64,000 nt of DNA from Sorex araneus (taxonomy: Eukaryota > Chordata > Mammalia > Eulipotyphla > Soricidae): the NCBI RefSeq assembly GCF_027595985.1, contig NC_073304.1, positions 142,298,925 through 142,362,924 of the forward strand. Reading direction: 5' to 3'. Both the position numbers and the translations under genes were made by a program. Within the stretch, counting starts at the first letter, position 1, and each line of letters opens with the position of its first letter. This document shows positions 1 through 12,309 of this stretch, piece by piece. The notes beneath the pieces were generated by a model that did not search any database, had not been told where the DNA came from, and worked only from the letters and a program-made list of their open reading frames with translations.

Positions 1-578
1 CAGATAATCTCCTCATCGCCACCGTCCAGAACTCATGGCTGCTTCTCCTGGAAAGGAGCATAAAATGAGGCCCCCATAACCATGCCACCAGACTCTGCAC
101 CAGAGGTTGTTTACACTGGGGTACTCCAGAGGGGGCCGGGTGAGAGCCCTCCCTGCCCCAAGGGACCCAGCCCCAGCAGCCAACCCAACTGCCACCATGC
201 TCCAGGCCACTTTCCACATGCTTGGGCTGAGCCTCATGAATGAGTGAACATATTCCTGGACCACGCAGCCACAAAGTGGCCATGCAACCCATCATCATAG
301 AGGGAAATAAATATATATGCCTCTGAGAGCCCGGCAAGCTACCGAGAGTATCCCGCCTGCACAGCAGAGCCTGGCAAGCTCTCCGTGGCATATTCGATAT
401 GCCAAAAACAGTAACAATAACAGGTCTCATTCCCCTGACACTGAAAGAAGCCTCCAATTGGAAAAGACAAGTAAGGAGAGGCTGCTAAAATCTCAGGGGC
501 AGGATGAATGAAGACATTACTGGTGCCTGCTTAAGTAAATCGATTAACAACGGGATGACAATGATACAGTGACAGTGA
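1..578 (+). mobile_element. RTE-tailed composite element, cut by the window start
   Basis: The spacer part (ccatgctccaggccactttc) resembles the region between the two leaders in 42291-43129. It continues into the body (ctctgagagcccggcaagct, gatatgccaaaaacagtaac), the RTE-like 3' end (gcctgcttaagtaaatcgat) and a gtgacagtgata tail that merges into a TA repeat. The 5' part lies before position 1 or is truncated. Confidence 0.7.
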
Positions 579-582
579 TATA

Positions 583-614
<32 letters not shown>

Positions 615-617
615 AAT
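577..617. repeat. (TA)n microsatellite at an RTE-type tail
   Basis: A TA repeat following the gtgacagtgata end of the element at 1-578. Confidence 0.85.
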
Positions 618-739
618 ACACAAGGCTCAACCTATAACAACATGCCAGTAAATTTCTTATACAAGGACTCAATGGCTCTAGCCTGAGATATAACAATCTT
701 CACACAATTTCTTCTGAGGAAACTGATCATTTTTAGCAG

Positions 740-925
740 ATAATTCATAACAAGCAATATAAAATAAATTATTTAGGGCCTACAATTGGGGTAAGCTTCG
801 GTGGTGGGTAGGAAATTAAAAATATTGGTGGTGGGAAGGTGTAATGGTGGTAGGACAGGTTTTGGGATATTGATTGTAATAAATTATTGTGAACAACTTT
901 ATAAACATAAAATTAAAAATAAAAG
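740..925 (+). mobile_element. Old L1 3'UTR fragment
   Basis: ggtggtgggaaggtgtaatg and attgtgaacaactttataaa resemble the end of older L1 3'UTRs, also seen at 44470-44625 here. Confidence 0.5.
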
Positions 926-1379
926 TTACATTCATTTTCCTGCATTTTCTAAAATGTATCAGTTTTATTTCCTTATAGATAAACTAGATACACTAAAATA
1001 GATAAACTAAAAGGTAAAACTCTAGAAATCAGAAAGATGCTAAGATTTTGTTATCTAGACAGGTACTTTGTGTGTAAAAGTAATTAGACAAGAAATATAA
1101 GTATACTGTAAACATCCAGTGCTAAGGGTTAAAAAAAAGCAGCTATTTTTAAACATACTGATAAACATTTCATATTGTTTTGTGAAACTCTGTTAACAGA
1201 TAGATAGCAAGTACCAATATAATGAAAGAGTCTATATATCAATGAAATACAATATTCAATCAAATATATAAATCAAAAATTTATTCCTTAGGAGTCAAGT
1301 TTCAGATTTATTTTGCATCTTCTTATTGTATTAAAGCATCATGATCTACAAAGTTATTTGTAACTGCATTTTAGACAAT

Positions 1380-2165
1380 GTTCTAGCACCATCCCACCAC
1401 TAGTATCAACTTCGCTCCCCTCTCACCACCCTGGCCAAGCCTGCCACCTTGAAAAGCACATTTTTAAGTTTAGTTGTTAAAATTTGGATCTCTTTTTTCC
1501 AGTGTTGTTGACTCTATGGTTTGGATACTTCGCTATGCCACTCCCTTACACCACTATAGCATCAAAATCCCCTTGGCCTGTGCCTCCTGCTGACTCAGGT
1601 CTGTTTCTTCCCCCACTGCCACCCCCAATTTCTTCCCTTCTCTGTCCTTCTCCCCATACACTGGGTCCAAGGGTGTAACACTGCATTTCTTCATCCAGTT
1701 ATTCTATATACCACACATAAGTGAGATCATCCTGTGTCTCCCTTTTCCTTCTGGCTTGCTTCATTTAAGATGGTATCTTGCAGTTCTACTCATGTTGTAA
1801 CAAACAAATACATAATTTCATCGTTCCTTATAGCTGTGTAGTATTCCACTGTGTATATGTACCACATCTTCATAACCCACTCACCTACTGTTGGACACCT
1901 AAGTTGATTTCTTACCTTACTCTTGCACTAAGTGCTGCAATGAATAATGGTGTGCATATGTTCTTTGAATAAATGTCTTTATGTCCTGGGAATAGATACC
2001 CAGAAGCAGAATTCTGGATTTTATGGCAGCTCAATTCTTAGTTTACTGAGACATCTCCTTATCGTTTTTCACAAAGGTTGAACAGATAACATTCCCACCA
2101 GCAGTGGATGAGAATTCCTTTTTCACCATAATCCTGCCAACAGACTGTTACCATTTTTTTTTAAT
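1380..2165 (-). mobile_element. Old L1 3' end, antisense
   Basis: The plus strand shows the reverse complement of L1 ORF2 C-terminus and 3'UTR: gtagtattccactgtgtata, atgaataatggtgtgcatat and cattcccaccagcagtggat are the antisense signatures. It is more diverged than the L1 next to it at 2185. Confidence 0.75.
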
Positions 2166-2184
2166 ATGTGCTATTCTCAGAGTT

Positions 2185-4270
2185 GTGTGAGATGCCTCTT
2201 TCCCCCAGTTCATGAGACAGGCTTCCAACTTGGGGCAATATTCCTGGCCCTTGTGTCTACTGTCCTTGGGTGTCAGTCTCATGTTATGTTATTTTATACT
2301 CCACAAATGAGTGCAGTCCTTTTATGTCTGTTCCTCTCTTTCTGACTTATTTCACTTAGCATGATACTCTCCATGTCTAACCATTTATAAGCAAATTTCA
2401 TTCATCTCTCGTTAAGAGCTGCATAGTATTCCATTGTGTAGATGTACGAAAGTTTCTTTAACCAGTTGTCTGTTCTAGGGCACTTGGGTTGTTTCCAGAT
2501 TCTGCCTATTGTGACCAGTGCTGCAATGAACATACAGGTGCAGATGTCATTTCTACTGTGCTTTTTTGCACCCTCAGGATGTATTCTCAGAAGTGGTATT
2601 GTAGGGTCATATGAGAGCTCAATTTCTAGTTTTTGAAGGAATGCCCATTTGGTTTTCCAAAAAGGCTGGACCAGTTGGCATTCCCACCAACATTGAAAGA
2701 GTGTCCCTTTTTCCCCACATCCACGTGATTGCTTTTGTTCTTTTGAATGTGGGCCAGTCTCTGTGATGTGAGATGATATCTCATGTTGTTTTGATTTGCA
2801 TCTCTCTGATGATTAGCAATGTAGAGCATTTTTTCATGTGCCTTTGGGCAATCTGTATTTGTTTTTTGTGGAAGCTTCTGTTCATTTCTTTTCCCCATTT
2901 TTTGATGGGGTTGGAGGTTTTTTTCTTGTACAATTCCCACCAATGGCCAACATCCAGAGACGATAAAACCAAGCTCCTGGACTGGCTGTCTTTCCTGGGG
3001 CCCCTCGGAGGGGGTGGGCCTCAATTTCTCTCCCTGCCCCAAGCAGAACTCCCATGGCTGAAGACCTCTGGAGCCTAGCCACAGCCATGCTCAAGGTCCC
3101 TCTCTACACATTCGGACGAGCCTCATGCATGAAGGAACCAGCAGAGGAACCCAGGTGGTTGGAGCCCAGGGCTGAGATCTCTGAGCCTGCTAGGATCAGG
3201 ACTGGGCCTCTTCCACCTAGAACCCCATTTTCCAGTAGCTAGGCGGTCACACCCAGAAACTGTTCCTGGGGCTGTGTAATCCCATCAAAGGCCAACATCT
3301 AGAGACTATAAAACCAAGCTCCTGGAAGGGACATCTTATAGCCTAGTTCTCATGGGAGAGCCTCGCAAACTCCCCATAGTGTATTCATATGCCAAAACCA
3401 GTAACAATGATGGGTCTCATTCCCCTGACCCTGAAAGTGCCTCCAATGCGGCACCATTGGAAAGGACAAGTAAAGAGAGGCTTCTAAAATCTCAGGGCTA
3501 GGATGAATGGAGACATTACTCAGACCGCTCGAGAAATTCAAAGATCAACAGGATAATGATGATGATGATGACAATTCTACTAGTGACTTATATATCTTGG
3601 ATATTAATCCCTTATCAGATGGGTATTGGGTAAATATTCTTTCCCATTCCATGGACTCTCTCTGTATTTTGGTCACTGTCCCATTTGTTTGCTTTCACTT
3701 GCATGGTCAGTGTTGTTTCATCCTTAAAGATGCTTTTAGCTTCAATGTCATGGAGAGTTCTGCCTACATTTCCTGCATATACCTTATGGATTCATGTCTG
3801 ATATTGAGGTCTTTAATCCACTTTTTTAATCTGACTTTTGTGCCTGACCTTAGACAGAGGTCAGAGTTCAATGTGTTGGAGTTAACTGTGAATTTTCCCA
3901 GCACCACTTGTTGAAAAGCCTTTCCTTGTTCCACTTCACATTTCTTGCTTCTTTGTCAAAGATTAAGTAACCATATATTTGAGAGTCTGTGACAGTTGGT
4001 CTGTGGGTCTGTTTCTAGCCCAATACCATGCTCTTTTAATTACTACTGTTTTGTAGTACAGTTGCATGTAACAGACCAGTTTACCCAATGCCATCTATTG
4101 AAGAAATTTTCCTTACTCCATTTCATACTTTTTGTTCTTTTTTTTAAATTGAAGATTAACTGTCCATATATACCTGGAAATTCTCAATTCCATTCCATTG
4201 GTCAGCCCTTATCCCAGAACTACTTTGTTTGATTACTACAAACAGCTTTACAGTATACCTTGAAGTTGGA
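2185..4270 (-). mobile_element. L1 ORF2 3' half, antisense, interrupted at 2937-3570
   Basis: Minus-strand translation gives L1 ORF2p C-terminal wording ([47 protein letters not shown]). Past the inserted element the antisense L1 resumes (ggatattaatcccttatcag ... agcaccacttgttgaaaagc ... ccattggtcagcccttatcc). Frameshifts and stops make it dead. Confidence 0.85.
2937..3570 (+). mobile_element. RTE-tailed composite element inserted in antisense L1
   Basis: Flanked by acaattc (2930-2936 and 3571-3577). The L1 sequence on either side rejoins across it (…ttcttgtacaattc / acaattctactagtgact…). The leader unit occurs twice (ggccaac at 2945 and 3290, spacing 345 bp). There is one body unit, the RTE-like 3' end (gagacattactcagaccgct), and a (GAT)n tail. 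Confidence 0.8.
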
Positions 4271-4375
4271 AAAAAGAAAAGTCTCTCATCTTTTTTTCCC
4301 TAGAATCTCTCTAGCTCTTTTTTTGGGGGGGGAGGGGGAGGCGGGGGATGATGCTATTACTCCATATAAATTTCA

Positions 4376-4525
4376 AGAGCTAGGGAGATAGTACAGTAGA
4401 CAGGGTACTTGTCCTACATGTGGCCAACCTGGATTCAACCCCAGCAGTCCAATATGGTCCACCAAAAACTGCCACAAGTGATCACTGAGCACTACCAGTT
4501 GTAGTCCAAGAACAACAACTAAACA
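4376..4525 (+). mobile_element. SOR-like SINE, diverged
   Basis: agagctagggagatagtaca head, accccagcagtcc region, and a degraded tail. Confidence 0.65.
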
Positions 4526-4529
4526 AGTC

Positions 4530-5545
4530 ATGATATTTTTATGATGAATGTATTGAATTTGTATAATGCTTTAGACATGATTGTCATTTTGATAATATTA
4601 ATGCTTCTGATTCGTGAACAGGAGGAAGTGTTTCCATTCCTATATTTTCCTCTCTTTTAGTAGTGATTATAGTTTAGTTTTCTTTGTATGTCTTTCACAT
4701 TTTAATTATGTGAAAAAGTTAGGTACTTTTTACCCCCCTGAGGTGCTATTACTTTTCTTGATATGAGTAAACGTTAGTATATATTGCAATAAAAAACACT
4801 CGTGAGTAGAGAGTTGGAAACAGAAATAAAATGGTTAAAACAGAAGCTAAATGGCAACATCTGCCTCTCCACTTAAAATAACTAAGTAAGCAGAAAAAAA
4901 TGATGATAGGTTTAGAGATCCATCTTTCTTATATCAAATCACTATTAATTATAAAGGCTTACAAAAGAATAGTTTATCTGTAAAGTCTCTCCTCCAATAG
5001 CTCCAGGAAGTTGATAAAATTCTTTCTAGTGACAAGGTCAAAAAGGCTAGGTCAACGACAGAACTCAAACCCTGACTCCCACATTTAGAAAACAGAGGTA
5101 TCTTGCAAGTAAAATGATCTTCCTCCTAGATAAGCAGAAAGTTGGTCTAATGTGAAACTGACTGAGCACAGACTGAAGTGGCTTTCACAATAGGTGGTGG
5201 ATAATTTTTTATACAAATCCAGTGACAAACTATAGTCATTTAAGTAATATGCAAGTCTTTACTTACAGATGTGGAGAAACATTCAAGGCATATTGTGTCA
5301 AAAATTCAATATTAAATTATGTGTGATGACTATGTTAAACTGTGTAAACACATTCATAAGCAAACGCAAATACAGAATGAATGTTTAGGGAAAAATTTAA
5401 CAATGATTATGAAAGGTCTGCCAGATTTGCAAAGCTTTTTTCATACTTAAGGGTTATTTTTTGCTTTTTCATTTATTCAAATGTCTATAATCAGTATGTA
5501 AAATGTTATGACCAGAAACAATAAAGCTAATGTTCCATTTTGGAA
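4530..5545. other. Unique intronic sequence
   Basis: AT-rich. No coding frame or clear repeat was recognised. Confidence 0.6.
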
Positions 5546-5547
5546 AA

Positions 5548-5725
5548 ATAACTGGCCACAGGATGGTCAGATAGCTAAAAGGACTAGTGCACACACTTCC
5601 TGTGCAGGAGACCCAGAGTAGAGGTCTTCAGGGCCTGCAAGCAGCTCACCAGACATGACACAAAACCAAAAACATGATACATGCAAGACCAGCTCACCAT
5701 ACATGACACAAAACCATGATTTTCT
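5548..5725 (+). mobile_element. Possible SOR-like SINE, very diverged
   Basis: ggatggtcagatagctaaaa resembles a SINE head and gtgcaggagacccagagtag the middle. There is a duplicated acatgacacaaaaccA-type segment downstream. Confidence 0.35.
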
Positions 5726-5779
5726 CTAAACCTGTCTTCTTTTTTCAACTCGAAAGAACACTCAAAATTCTTCAGCAAG

Positions 5780-7310
5780 AGTAAAATGCCCTAAAAACAA
5801 ATAATTTCACTTTCCTCTCTCCAACTTTGTAACTAAACTAATTTTGCAATATTGGACACACTATACATAACATCTTACAAAATACAGCTAAAAAGGACTT
5901 TTGCAGTCTCAGGGAAAGCTATATTCCTCCAGTCATTTCTGAAAGGCAAAGAAAAATAATAGAACCAGGCAGGGTGAAGTTGTCTCTGTCCAGACATTCA
6001 GTAGTTTGCACTAAATAGGAAAAGGCAAATACATGACATCCTTGAAGGTAAAAAGGTAATGAAATTTTCTATCCCAATAATCTTAATTTACTAACTTCAA
6101 CCCATGTAAGTCAACTTTTCTTTGCTCTGCTTTAAGCTGGCACTGATTACCAACTGCTAGAAAAAAATCTCCTCCATAACACTCAATTAGCAACAGTGAT
6201 TAGCTCATAAAAGTCACGTCTTTTCAATTAACACTAAGCCAAAGACCAAGACTCCCACAGGTCTTTCCATTAAGAAACAATACAAAGCACTAGCAGGGAT
6301 CCCAATTTAACCTGAAAATGAGGCCAATGTGCCATTTGGGGCCTTTTGCAATCATTTCCACTGATCAATTAACAATTATGAACCCATCAACATTTCCTGT
6401 ACTCGTCCACTGGAACATATCTGATTTATTTGTTTGTTTCCTTGTTTATTTGTTTGTTTGTTTCAGCATTAGGGGCAGTTTTTCACAGATCTGCCCTTTG
6501 CCTTTTAGTAGAGTTTGACATAACACAGTAAGTTCACCAGATTGGCACAAAACCTGGTTCACTGCTTAGCCCAGAGACGTGAGCCTCCTCCAGCCTTCTG
6601 TCCTACTGGCCAAGGTTCCGACTTGTCTCCTCATTACTCACCGCTGCAGTGAGGAGGGCCATGGGCCACGCTGCCCCACCTCCTGAGCCTTTCCTACTCT
6701 TTTTCTTCCCTTTTTTTCTCCCCTGTATCCTCTTCCTATCAGTTTGAGGGCATAAGATTAAGTCAGAAAAGGGCTGATCTCTGGAACCAAGGAAATAATT
6801 CCGGTGTTAAGGCTGACATACCTTGACATGGTCAACCCAGTCTGATCACTAGCATCATACGTCCCCGAAGTACAACCAGGTGCAACTTTTCAGATCCCGA
6901 GCACCTTTGAGTGGCCTGGGAAACCTCGGGCTCTAGAGGGCCTAAGCAGCAATGCATCCTTCAGTCCTTGCACCAACTGGCAGCCAAGCAGGCCAGTATC
7001 ACCAAAAGGGGCCTCCAAGTCACTTAAGTAACCACTGAGGAACTGTACCCTCCTCTCCTCTCAAAACAAAGGAAAGAAAACAGAGGGAAAGAAATCTAAT
7101 CTCCAACAGGCAAACCAAGCAAGACTATTCTCTGTGTAGAAACCAATTTCACTCATTTAAACCTAAAGGTCAGAGTTAGAGACTGAGTCAGGCACTTCCC
7201 TGCTCTCAGCCCCCGTGGGTGTCCACACCTTATCTTACTCACGGGAAAAATCCCACGTCCTCACAGAAGCCCTCAAACTTCACCCAGTCTTAATCCTCTC
7301 CCTCTCCTGC
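5780..7310. other. Unique intronic sequence
   Basis: A GC-richer patch (6540-7030) includes gagtggcctggg as in the older SINE at 61745, so part may be an old SINE. Otherwise nothing was recognised. Confidence 0.5.
6421..6465. repeat. (TTTG)n-rich tract
   Basis: Interrupted TTTG repeats before a short SINE-like segment. Confidence 0.7.
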
Positions 7311-7317
7311 TCCCTCT

Positions 7318-7331
7318 CCCCCTCCCTCTCG

Positions 7332-7382
<51 letters not shown>
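7318..7382. repeat. (TC)n microsatellite
   Basis: A CT-rich lead, then pure TC from about 7335 to 7382. Confidence 0.95.
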
Positions 7383-7386
<4 letters not shown>

Positions 7387-7946
7387 CCCCTCCCTCCCCA
7401 CCCCTCCACTCTAAGTCTGTAGACTTCCAAAAGACTTGCAAGCCCATTTATGCAGTTATGACTGACCTTTGTGCTTATCTCTATTTGAAACACACTATCT
7501 CCCCAAAACAGTTACAAAGCCACTCTCCACTTAGCCTTTTTCACAGACGCCTTCTATAATCCTATCTATGTAAGTACACATATAAACACACATCCCTCTT
7601 ATGTGAATCTATATGTGCATATTCACTTTTTATTTATTTTATTTCACCTTAACAGAGTTGTGGAACAACTTAAAAATAATGTATACTTTCACAGTAGGCA
7701 GACTCAAAAATTGGTCAATACATTTATTAAAAGAGTAATCCTTTCCTCAAATTAAATAAATCCTCAACTATAACTCCATTGTTTTCTGGAGAATTTAGAG
7801 TGACATTTACATTTTTCTCTTTAGTCCTAAAGACTGAGGATTAACTCAAGTCAATGGACTTCACTTGTTTGTATAAGAGCAGACATATTTGGGGGGAATG
7901 TGCCAAATGTCTTTTCAGAATTACTTTCTCAGAAATGTCTGACTCA

Positions 7947-8070
7947 GGGGCTGGAAAGCTAATGCAGAAATAAGGCTGTTTGTTGCTTTGCGAATAGCTG
8001 ACCTCAGTGTGATCCCTGGGAGACATCTCTGAGCACATATCCAGGAGTAAGCCTGGGGCACAACGGAATG
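7947..8070 (+). mobile_element. SOR-like SINE, diverged
   Basis: ggggctggaaagctaatgca head; gtgatccctgggagacatct and cagg-agtaagcctgggg middle. Confidence 0.55.
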
Positions 8071-8182
8071 TAACCTAACTCTTCTCCAAAAAAAGGAATG
8101 GTATAATCCAGAGTGAGATTTTTATCTACAAGAACAGGACAAATGACCCATGTTACGAATACACCATCTCTATGTACCACTA

Positions 8183-8700
8183 TGTATTTTTTTGACTCAC
8201 CATGATCTAGTTACAAAGCTTTCATGTTTGAGTTTCAGTCATACAATGATCGAACACCTATCCCTCCACCAGTGCACATTTTCCACCACCAATGTCCCCA
8301 GTATCACACCCCCCCATCCCACCACCCCTCCACTTGTCTCTATGGCAGACAGTTTCCCTCTTATTCTCTCTCTACTTTTGGGCATTATGGTTTGCAATAC
8401 AGATACTGAGAGGCCATCATGTTTGGCCCTTTGTCTACTTTCAGCACACATCTCCGATCCTGAGCAATCCCTCCAGCCATCATTGACTTAGTGATCCCTT
8501 CTCTATTCCACACTCTGTACCACTCACTTGAACATGGAGAGGTCTAAGACTCAATGGGGCCAATCAGAATGGTATTATGATTCAGTGGTCTCAGAAATTC
8601 TAGATTAAGCACCTAGAGAAGAAACCACTCTTCTCCAGGGCTCACTGGCCATATCAGTAGCCATCTGTCATGCACCTTGCATCATTAAAGAAGGAATAAA
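8183..8700 (-). mobile_element. L1 3' end, antisense
   Basis: The reverse complement of the L1 3'UTR tail: tttcatgtttgagtttcagt, ccaccagtgcacattttcca, cagacagtttccctcttatt, and gcaatacagatactgagagg are its antisense marks. The 5' limit is uncertain. Confidence 0.7.
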
Positions 8701-8711
8701 AAGTGACTGAT

Positions 8712-9684
8712 GAAGGGAGATGCAGATCAAAACAACAATGAGATATCATCTCACACCACAGAGACTGGCCTTCATCCCAAAAAACAAAAGCAACCACTAT
8801 TGGTGTGGATGTGGGGAGAAAGGGACTCTCCTTCACTGCTAGTGTGAATGCTGACTGGTTCAGCCCTTTTGGAAAACAATATGGATGATTCTCAAAAAAT
8901 TAGAAATTAAGCTTCCATTTGACCCAGCAATACCACTCCTGGGAATATATCCCAGAGAGGCAAAAAGGTATAGTAGAAATGACATCTGCATTTCAGCATG
9001 CAGCCACAATCTGGAAAAAAACAGAGTGCCCAAAAACAGATGACTGGTTAAAGAAACTCTGGTACATCTACAAAATGGAACACTATGTAGCTGTCAGAAA
9101 AGATGAAGTCCTGAAATTTGCATATAAGTGGATCAACATGGAAAGTATCATGTTGAGTGAAATGAGTCAGAAAGAAAGAGACAGACATAGAAAGATTGCA
9201 CTCATATGTGGAATATAAAGTAGCTGAGAGGTACAAGCTTGCAATGATGCAATTTCTGGCATATATTTCTCTGGACTTAGTTACTAAAATACAGAAATCC
9301 AAAACCGTGCAGCCGCTAGTGCGGCTGCTCGACCTCATATCTCTTCATTCTCAGCAATGGAAAACAAATTATCAAATGCTTCCTTTTCAGCAGGTCCGAC
9401 TTTAGGGGGGAGAAATTCCAAACAATAATAGTGAGTTTTTTGTTGAAATATTGAATGTAATCAAAGTAAAGTGAAAATAAAGTGAAATTTACCAGTTACA
9501 CAGGCGGGGTGGGGGGCTGGGGAGGTGGGGGGTGGGGGAGGTATACTGTGATTCTTGGTAGTGGAATATGTGCACTGGTGAAAAGATGGGTTCGAGCATT
9601 GTATAACTGAGACTTCAACCTGAAAGCTTTGTTGACTTTCCACATGGTGAGTCAATAAAAGAATAAATTAAAGAAAAAAAAAAG
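8712..9684 (+). mobile_element. L1 insertion with hairpin-type 3'UTR, 11-bp TSD
   Basis: Flanked by aagtgactgat at 8701-8711 and 9685-9695. It starts within ORF2 (aaacaacaatgagatatcat), reaches WINMESIMLSEMSQKERDRH near the ORF2 C-terminus, and continues into a 3'UTR containing an 8-bp GC stem-loop (9309-9328) and an A-rich end with aataaaagaataaa. 5'-truncated. Confidence 0.85.
9309..9328 (+). other. GC-rich stem-loop in L1 3'UTR
   Basis: gcagccgc-TAGT-gcggctgc is a perfect 8-bp inverted repeat with a 4-nt loop in an otherwise AT-rich 3'UTR. The homologous position in the L1 at 55170-56470 (56109-56128) also folds. Confidence 0.6.
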
Positions 9685-9851
9685 AAGTGACTGATAAAAT
9701 ACCGTAGGGATAAACATTAAAGAAGTTTTCAGCATATAGTGTTGCTGCAACGTATTTCCTAACAAAACATTCGTTAAATTCATATATCCTAATTTTATAG
9801 AAAAGGAAATTTAGTCAAGTATTAGGCATGCCTTTAAGATAGCTGATAGTT

Positions 9852-9985
9852 GGGCTGGAGAGATAGTAAGAGCACTTTCCTTGCATGCAACCAGGTTCAA
9901 CCCCCCAGCATCCTGTTACTGCCAGGAGTGCAGAGCCAGGAGTAACCTGTGAGCAGCACTGGATGTGAGCCACAGCAAAAAAAGA
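9852..9985 (+). mobile_element. SOR SINE with internal deletion
   Basis: gggctggagagatagtaaga head and cagagccaggagtaacctgt middle. The segment between the B-box region and the middle is short. Confidence 0.82.
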
Positions 9986-10309
9986 CAATTGGTAGTTATA
10001 AACAAAAATCATATTCCAAAACTTAGCCTACCAAGATATGTTGGAGAGCTAATATAATGTATTCACCAGGATTCCGCCCCCCCCAGAAAAAAAGGAATAT
10101 AAAATTTTCTAGTAAAATGGGTACTATTTAAATGTATATGCCTTAATTACATGTGAAGAGTGACGTGAAAAATTGGGTACTACAATTTATCCATTTGTGA
10201 CTAATCTATACATAAAATTTTCTTGCTAATATGTAGAAGCTATGTACTGAAGCTATAACTGGTTCCTCTCCTAAAAGCTTCAAAATTTTTGTTGGTGGTC
10301 TTAATTTTG

Positions 10310-10342
10310 GGTGTTTTTTGTTTGGTTGGTTGGTTGGTTGGG
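10310..10342. repeat. (TTGG)n tract
   Basis: ttggttggttggttgg at the tail side of the antisense SINE 10325-10502. Confidence 0.8.
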
Positions 10343-10502
10343 TTTTATTTTGGGACCACCACTGGCAGTGCTCAGCGCTTATCCCTGGCTCTATTCTCAG
10401 GGATGACCCCTGAGGAACCTTATGCAGTGTGGGGGATAAAGCAGATAGGTGGCATGCAAGGCAAGCACCCCACCTGCTGCACTATCACTCCAACCAGCTC
10501 CA
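10325..10502 (-). mobile_element. SOR SINE, antisense
   Basis: Opens with tttgggaccaccactggcag and closes with gcaagcaccccacctgctgc and ctatcactccaacc. A GGTT repeat precedes it where the A-rich tail would be. Confidence 0.82.
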
Positions 10503-10826
10503 AATGTTTCTCCAGTAAATAATTTACTTTAACCTCAGTAAAAGATGATTTGTCTGTTTGTATATGTATTTATTTAGTAGCAGAAAGAATGACAAAATTC
10601 TCTCAAAAATGAATATCTGCAATATGATACAGACAGACTCTTATCAGACTACGTGGTATTTTACTTCCACTCCACGAGTATTGCATAAGCACAAACCTTT
10701 CTGGTCCAAACACACTCATCTTATCAGAATAGCAATCTATGAAATGCAGAAGTCTGTACTTCCTGCACTATAAATATGACCTGAAAGGGAAAAAATTTAT
10801 TAATCCTTTTAAACTCTGCAAAGGAT

Positions 10827-10828
<2 letters not shown>

Positions 10829-10864
<36 letters not shown>
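10829..10864. repeat. (AC)18 microsatellite
   Basis: A pure AC run of 36 bp. Confidence 0.97.
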
Positions 10865-10868
<4 letters not shown>

Positions 10869-10869
10869 C

Positions 10870-11680
10870 ACCACCATTATCCCCTCTCTTTCATGAAGTC
10901 TTTTAAACACTAAATTGAAAGCACTTTTACTACTAGGTAGAGTAAGTTTATTCTAGAATATGGTGACTCGCATCTGGGAAAACTGAATTCTATAATGGCA
11001 CTGTGAGGGGGTTCCTTGGCTACCACATCTGCCTCACATTTCACCTCAGCAATCCTGGCAACTCTGCTAAAGTGACCCACAGCACTGCAAGCAACTTCTG
11101 GCCTTACGTACACTGCAGTCAGGTGTGTGCAAGCACCACAAATACAAGAGTGTGGCTTCTGGCAAGCACCGTGTGAGCACGGCAGCCAGCTCTGCAGACA
11201 CCCCAAGGAAGTATGTGAGAATTCCAATACACCTACCAGAACGTGTATGAGTACAACCAAACAGCAAGACCTCCTCAGCCCCCACCCAGAATGTATCAAG
11301 CACCATGGCCAAGAGTACAACCTTAGTTACATTGGACCTTAATGCAACCCATGGAAAACCCCAAAACGAGTAAGCACCAAAGCCAACACACGCATGATCC
11401 TTGGTCATCACAACTGCATCAAAAGAGGGGAAATGGTGGAGGTAGATGACTGAAGAAAAGGAGCATGCCCAGCGTATGTAAGGCCCTGACTTCAAATTCT
11501 GGCACCAAAATAACCCCACCCTTAATACCCCCGAGCACTGCCCATCGGGGCCCTGAGGATCCCTAGCACTGAGGGGCCACATCACAGGCTCAAGCAACAA
11601 ACTGTCAAACCCAGGTCAGACTGCCTAGAGTGGACGGCAGGCGTCTGAACACCACTGGGGCGGCTCCTGGAAAATAAGTT
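10870..11680. other. GC-richer intronic stretch without identified feature
   Basis: A 177-codon minus frame (11067-11600) has no family resemblance. SINE-like fragments appear near 11445-11600 (ggaggtagatgactgaagaa; gagcactgcccatcggggcc). Confidence 0.5.
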
Positions 11681-11684
11681 ACTA

Positions 11685-11832
11685 GGGTCCAGTGAGATAA
11701 CCCAGTGGACAAGGAGCCTGCCTGCTTGTGACCAGCGTCCCTTGATCCCTGTCAGGAGAGATCCCTGCGTTCAGAGCCAGTAATAAGTCCTGATCACTCC
11801 CAGGTATAGCCCCAAAACATAACAAATAAAAT
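11685..11832 (+). mobile_element. SOR-like SINE, old
   Basis: gggtccagtgagataaccca head, cagagccagtaataagtcct middle, and a gtatagccccaaaacataac tail. Confidence 0.7.
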
Positions 11833-11999
11833 ATAGTATACACAGCAAAATTTTATAATTGAATCTAATTTTGTTTCCATAAATGAATGCTTGGGTACTT
11901 ATTCACCTGTCTCCCATCTCCTTAGCTGCCGGCATGGCCCCTCTCTCCCTCATTAACTTTTTCAATCTTTCCATCTTTTTTCCTCTGCCCACTGTCTTT

Positions 12000-12105
12000 T
12001 CTTCCTTCCTTCCTTTCTTTCTTTTCTCTGTCTTTCTTTCTCTCTTTCTCTCTTTCTCTTCTTTTCTTTCTTCCTTTCTCCTTTCTCTTTCTTTCTTCCT
12101 TCTTT
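12000..12105. repeat. (TTTC)n-like pyrimidine tract
   Basis: TTTC/TTCC/TCTC mixture, the expanded tail of the antisense SINE 12108-12270. Confidence 0.85.
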
Positions 12106-12107
12106 TA

Positions 12108-12270
12108 TTGGGGGGTCAAGGAAAATTTGGGTCACACTGGTTTACTCCTGGTTCTGTGCTCAGGGATGACTCACGATAATGCTCAAGGGACCATATATGG
12201 TATCATGGATTGAATTAGAGTCAGATGAAGGCAAGCACCTTAACTCCGGTACTATCCCTCCAGCCCAGAA
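12108..12270 (-). mobile_element. SOR SINE, antisense, tail expanded to TTTC repeat
   Basis: tttgggtcacactggtttac to ctatccctccagccc. The preceding pyrimidine tract (12000-12105) is the expanded tail. Confidence 0.85.
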
Positions 12271-12309
12271 ATAATCTTCTTAAAGCTCCTCTTTAAGGTT
12301 AAAAGTGAA

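Noticed and set aside
11067-11600. 177-codon minus frame in the intron
   Set aside because: Random-looking composition, no splice or domain evidence, and partly SINE-derived.
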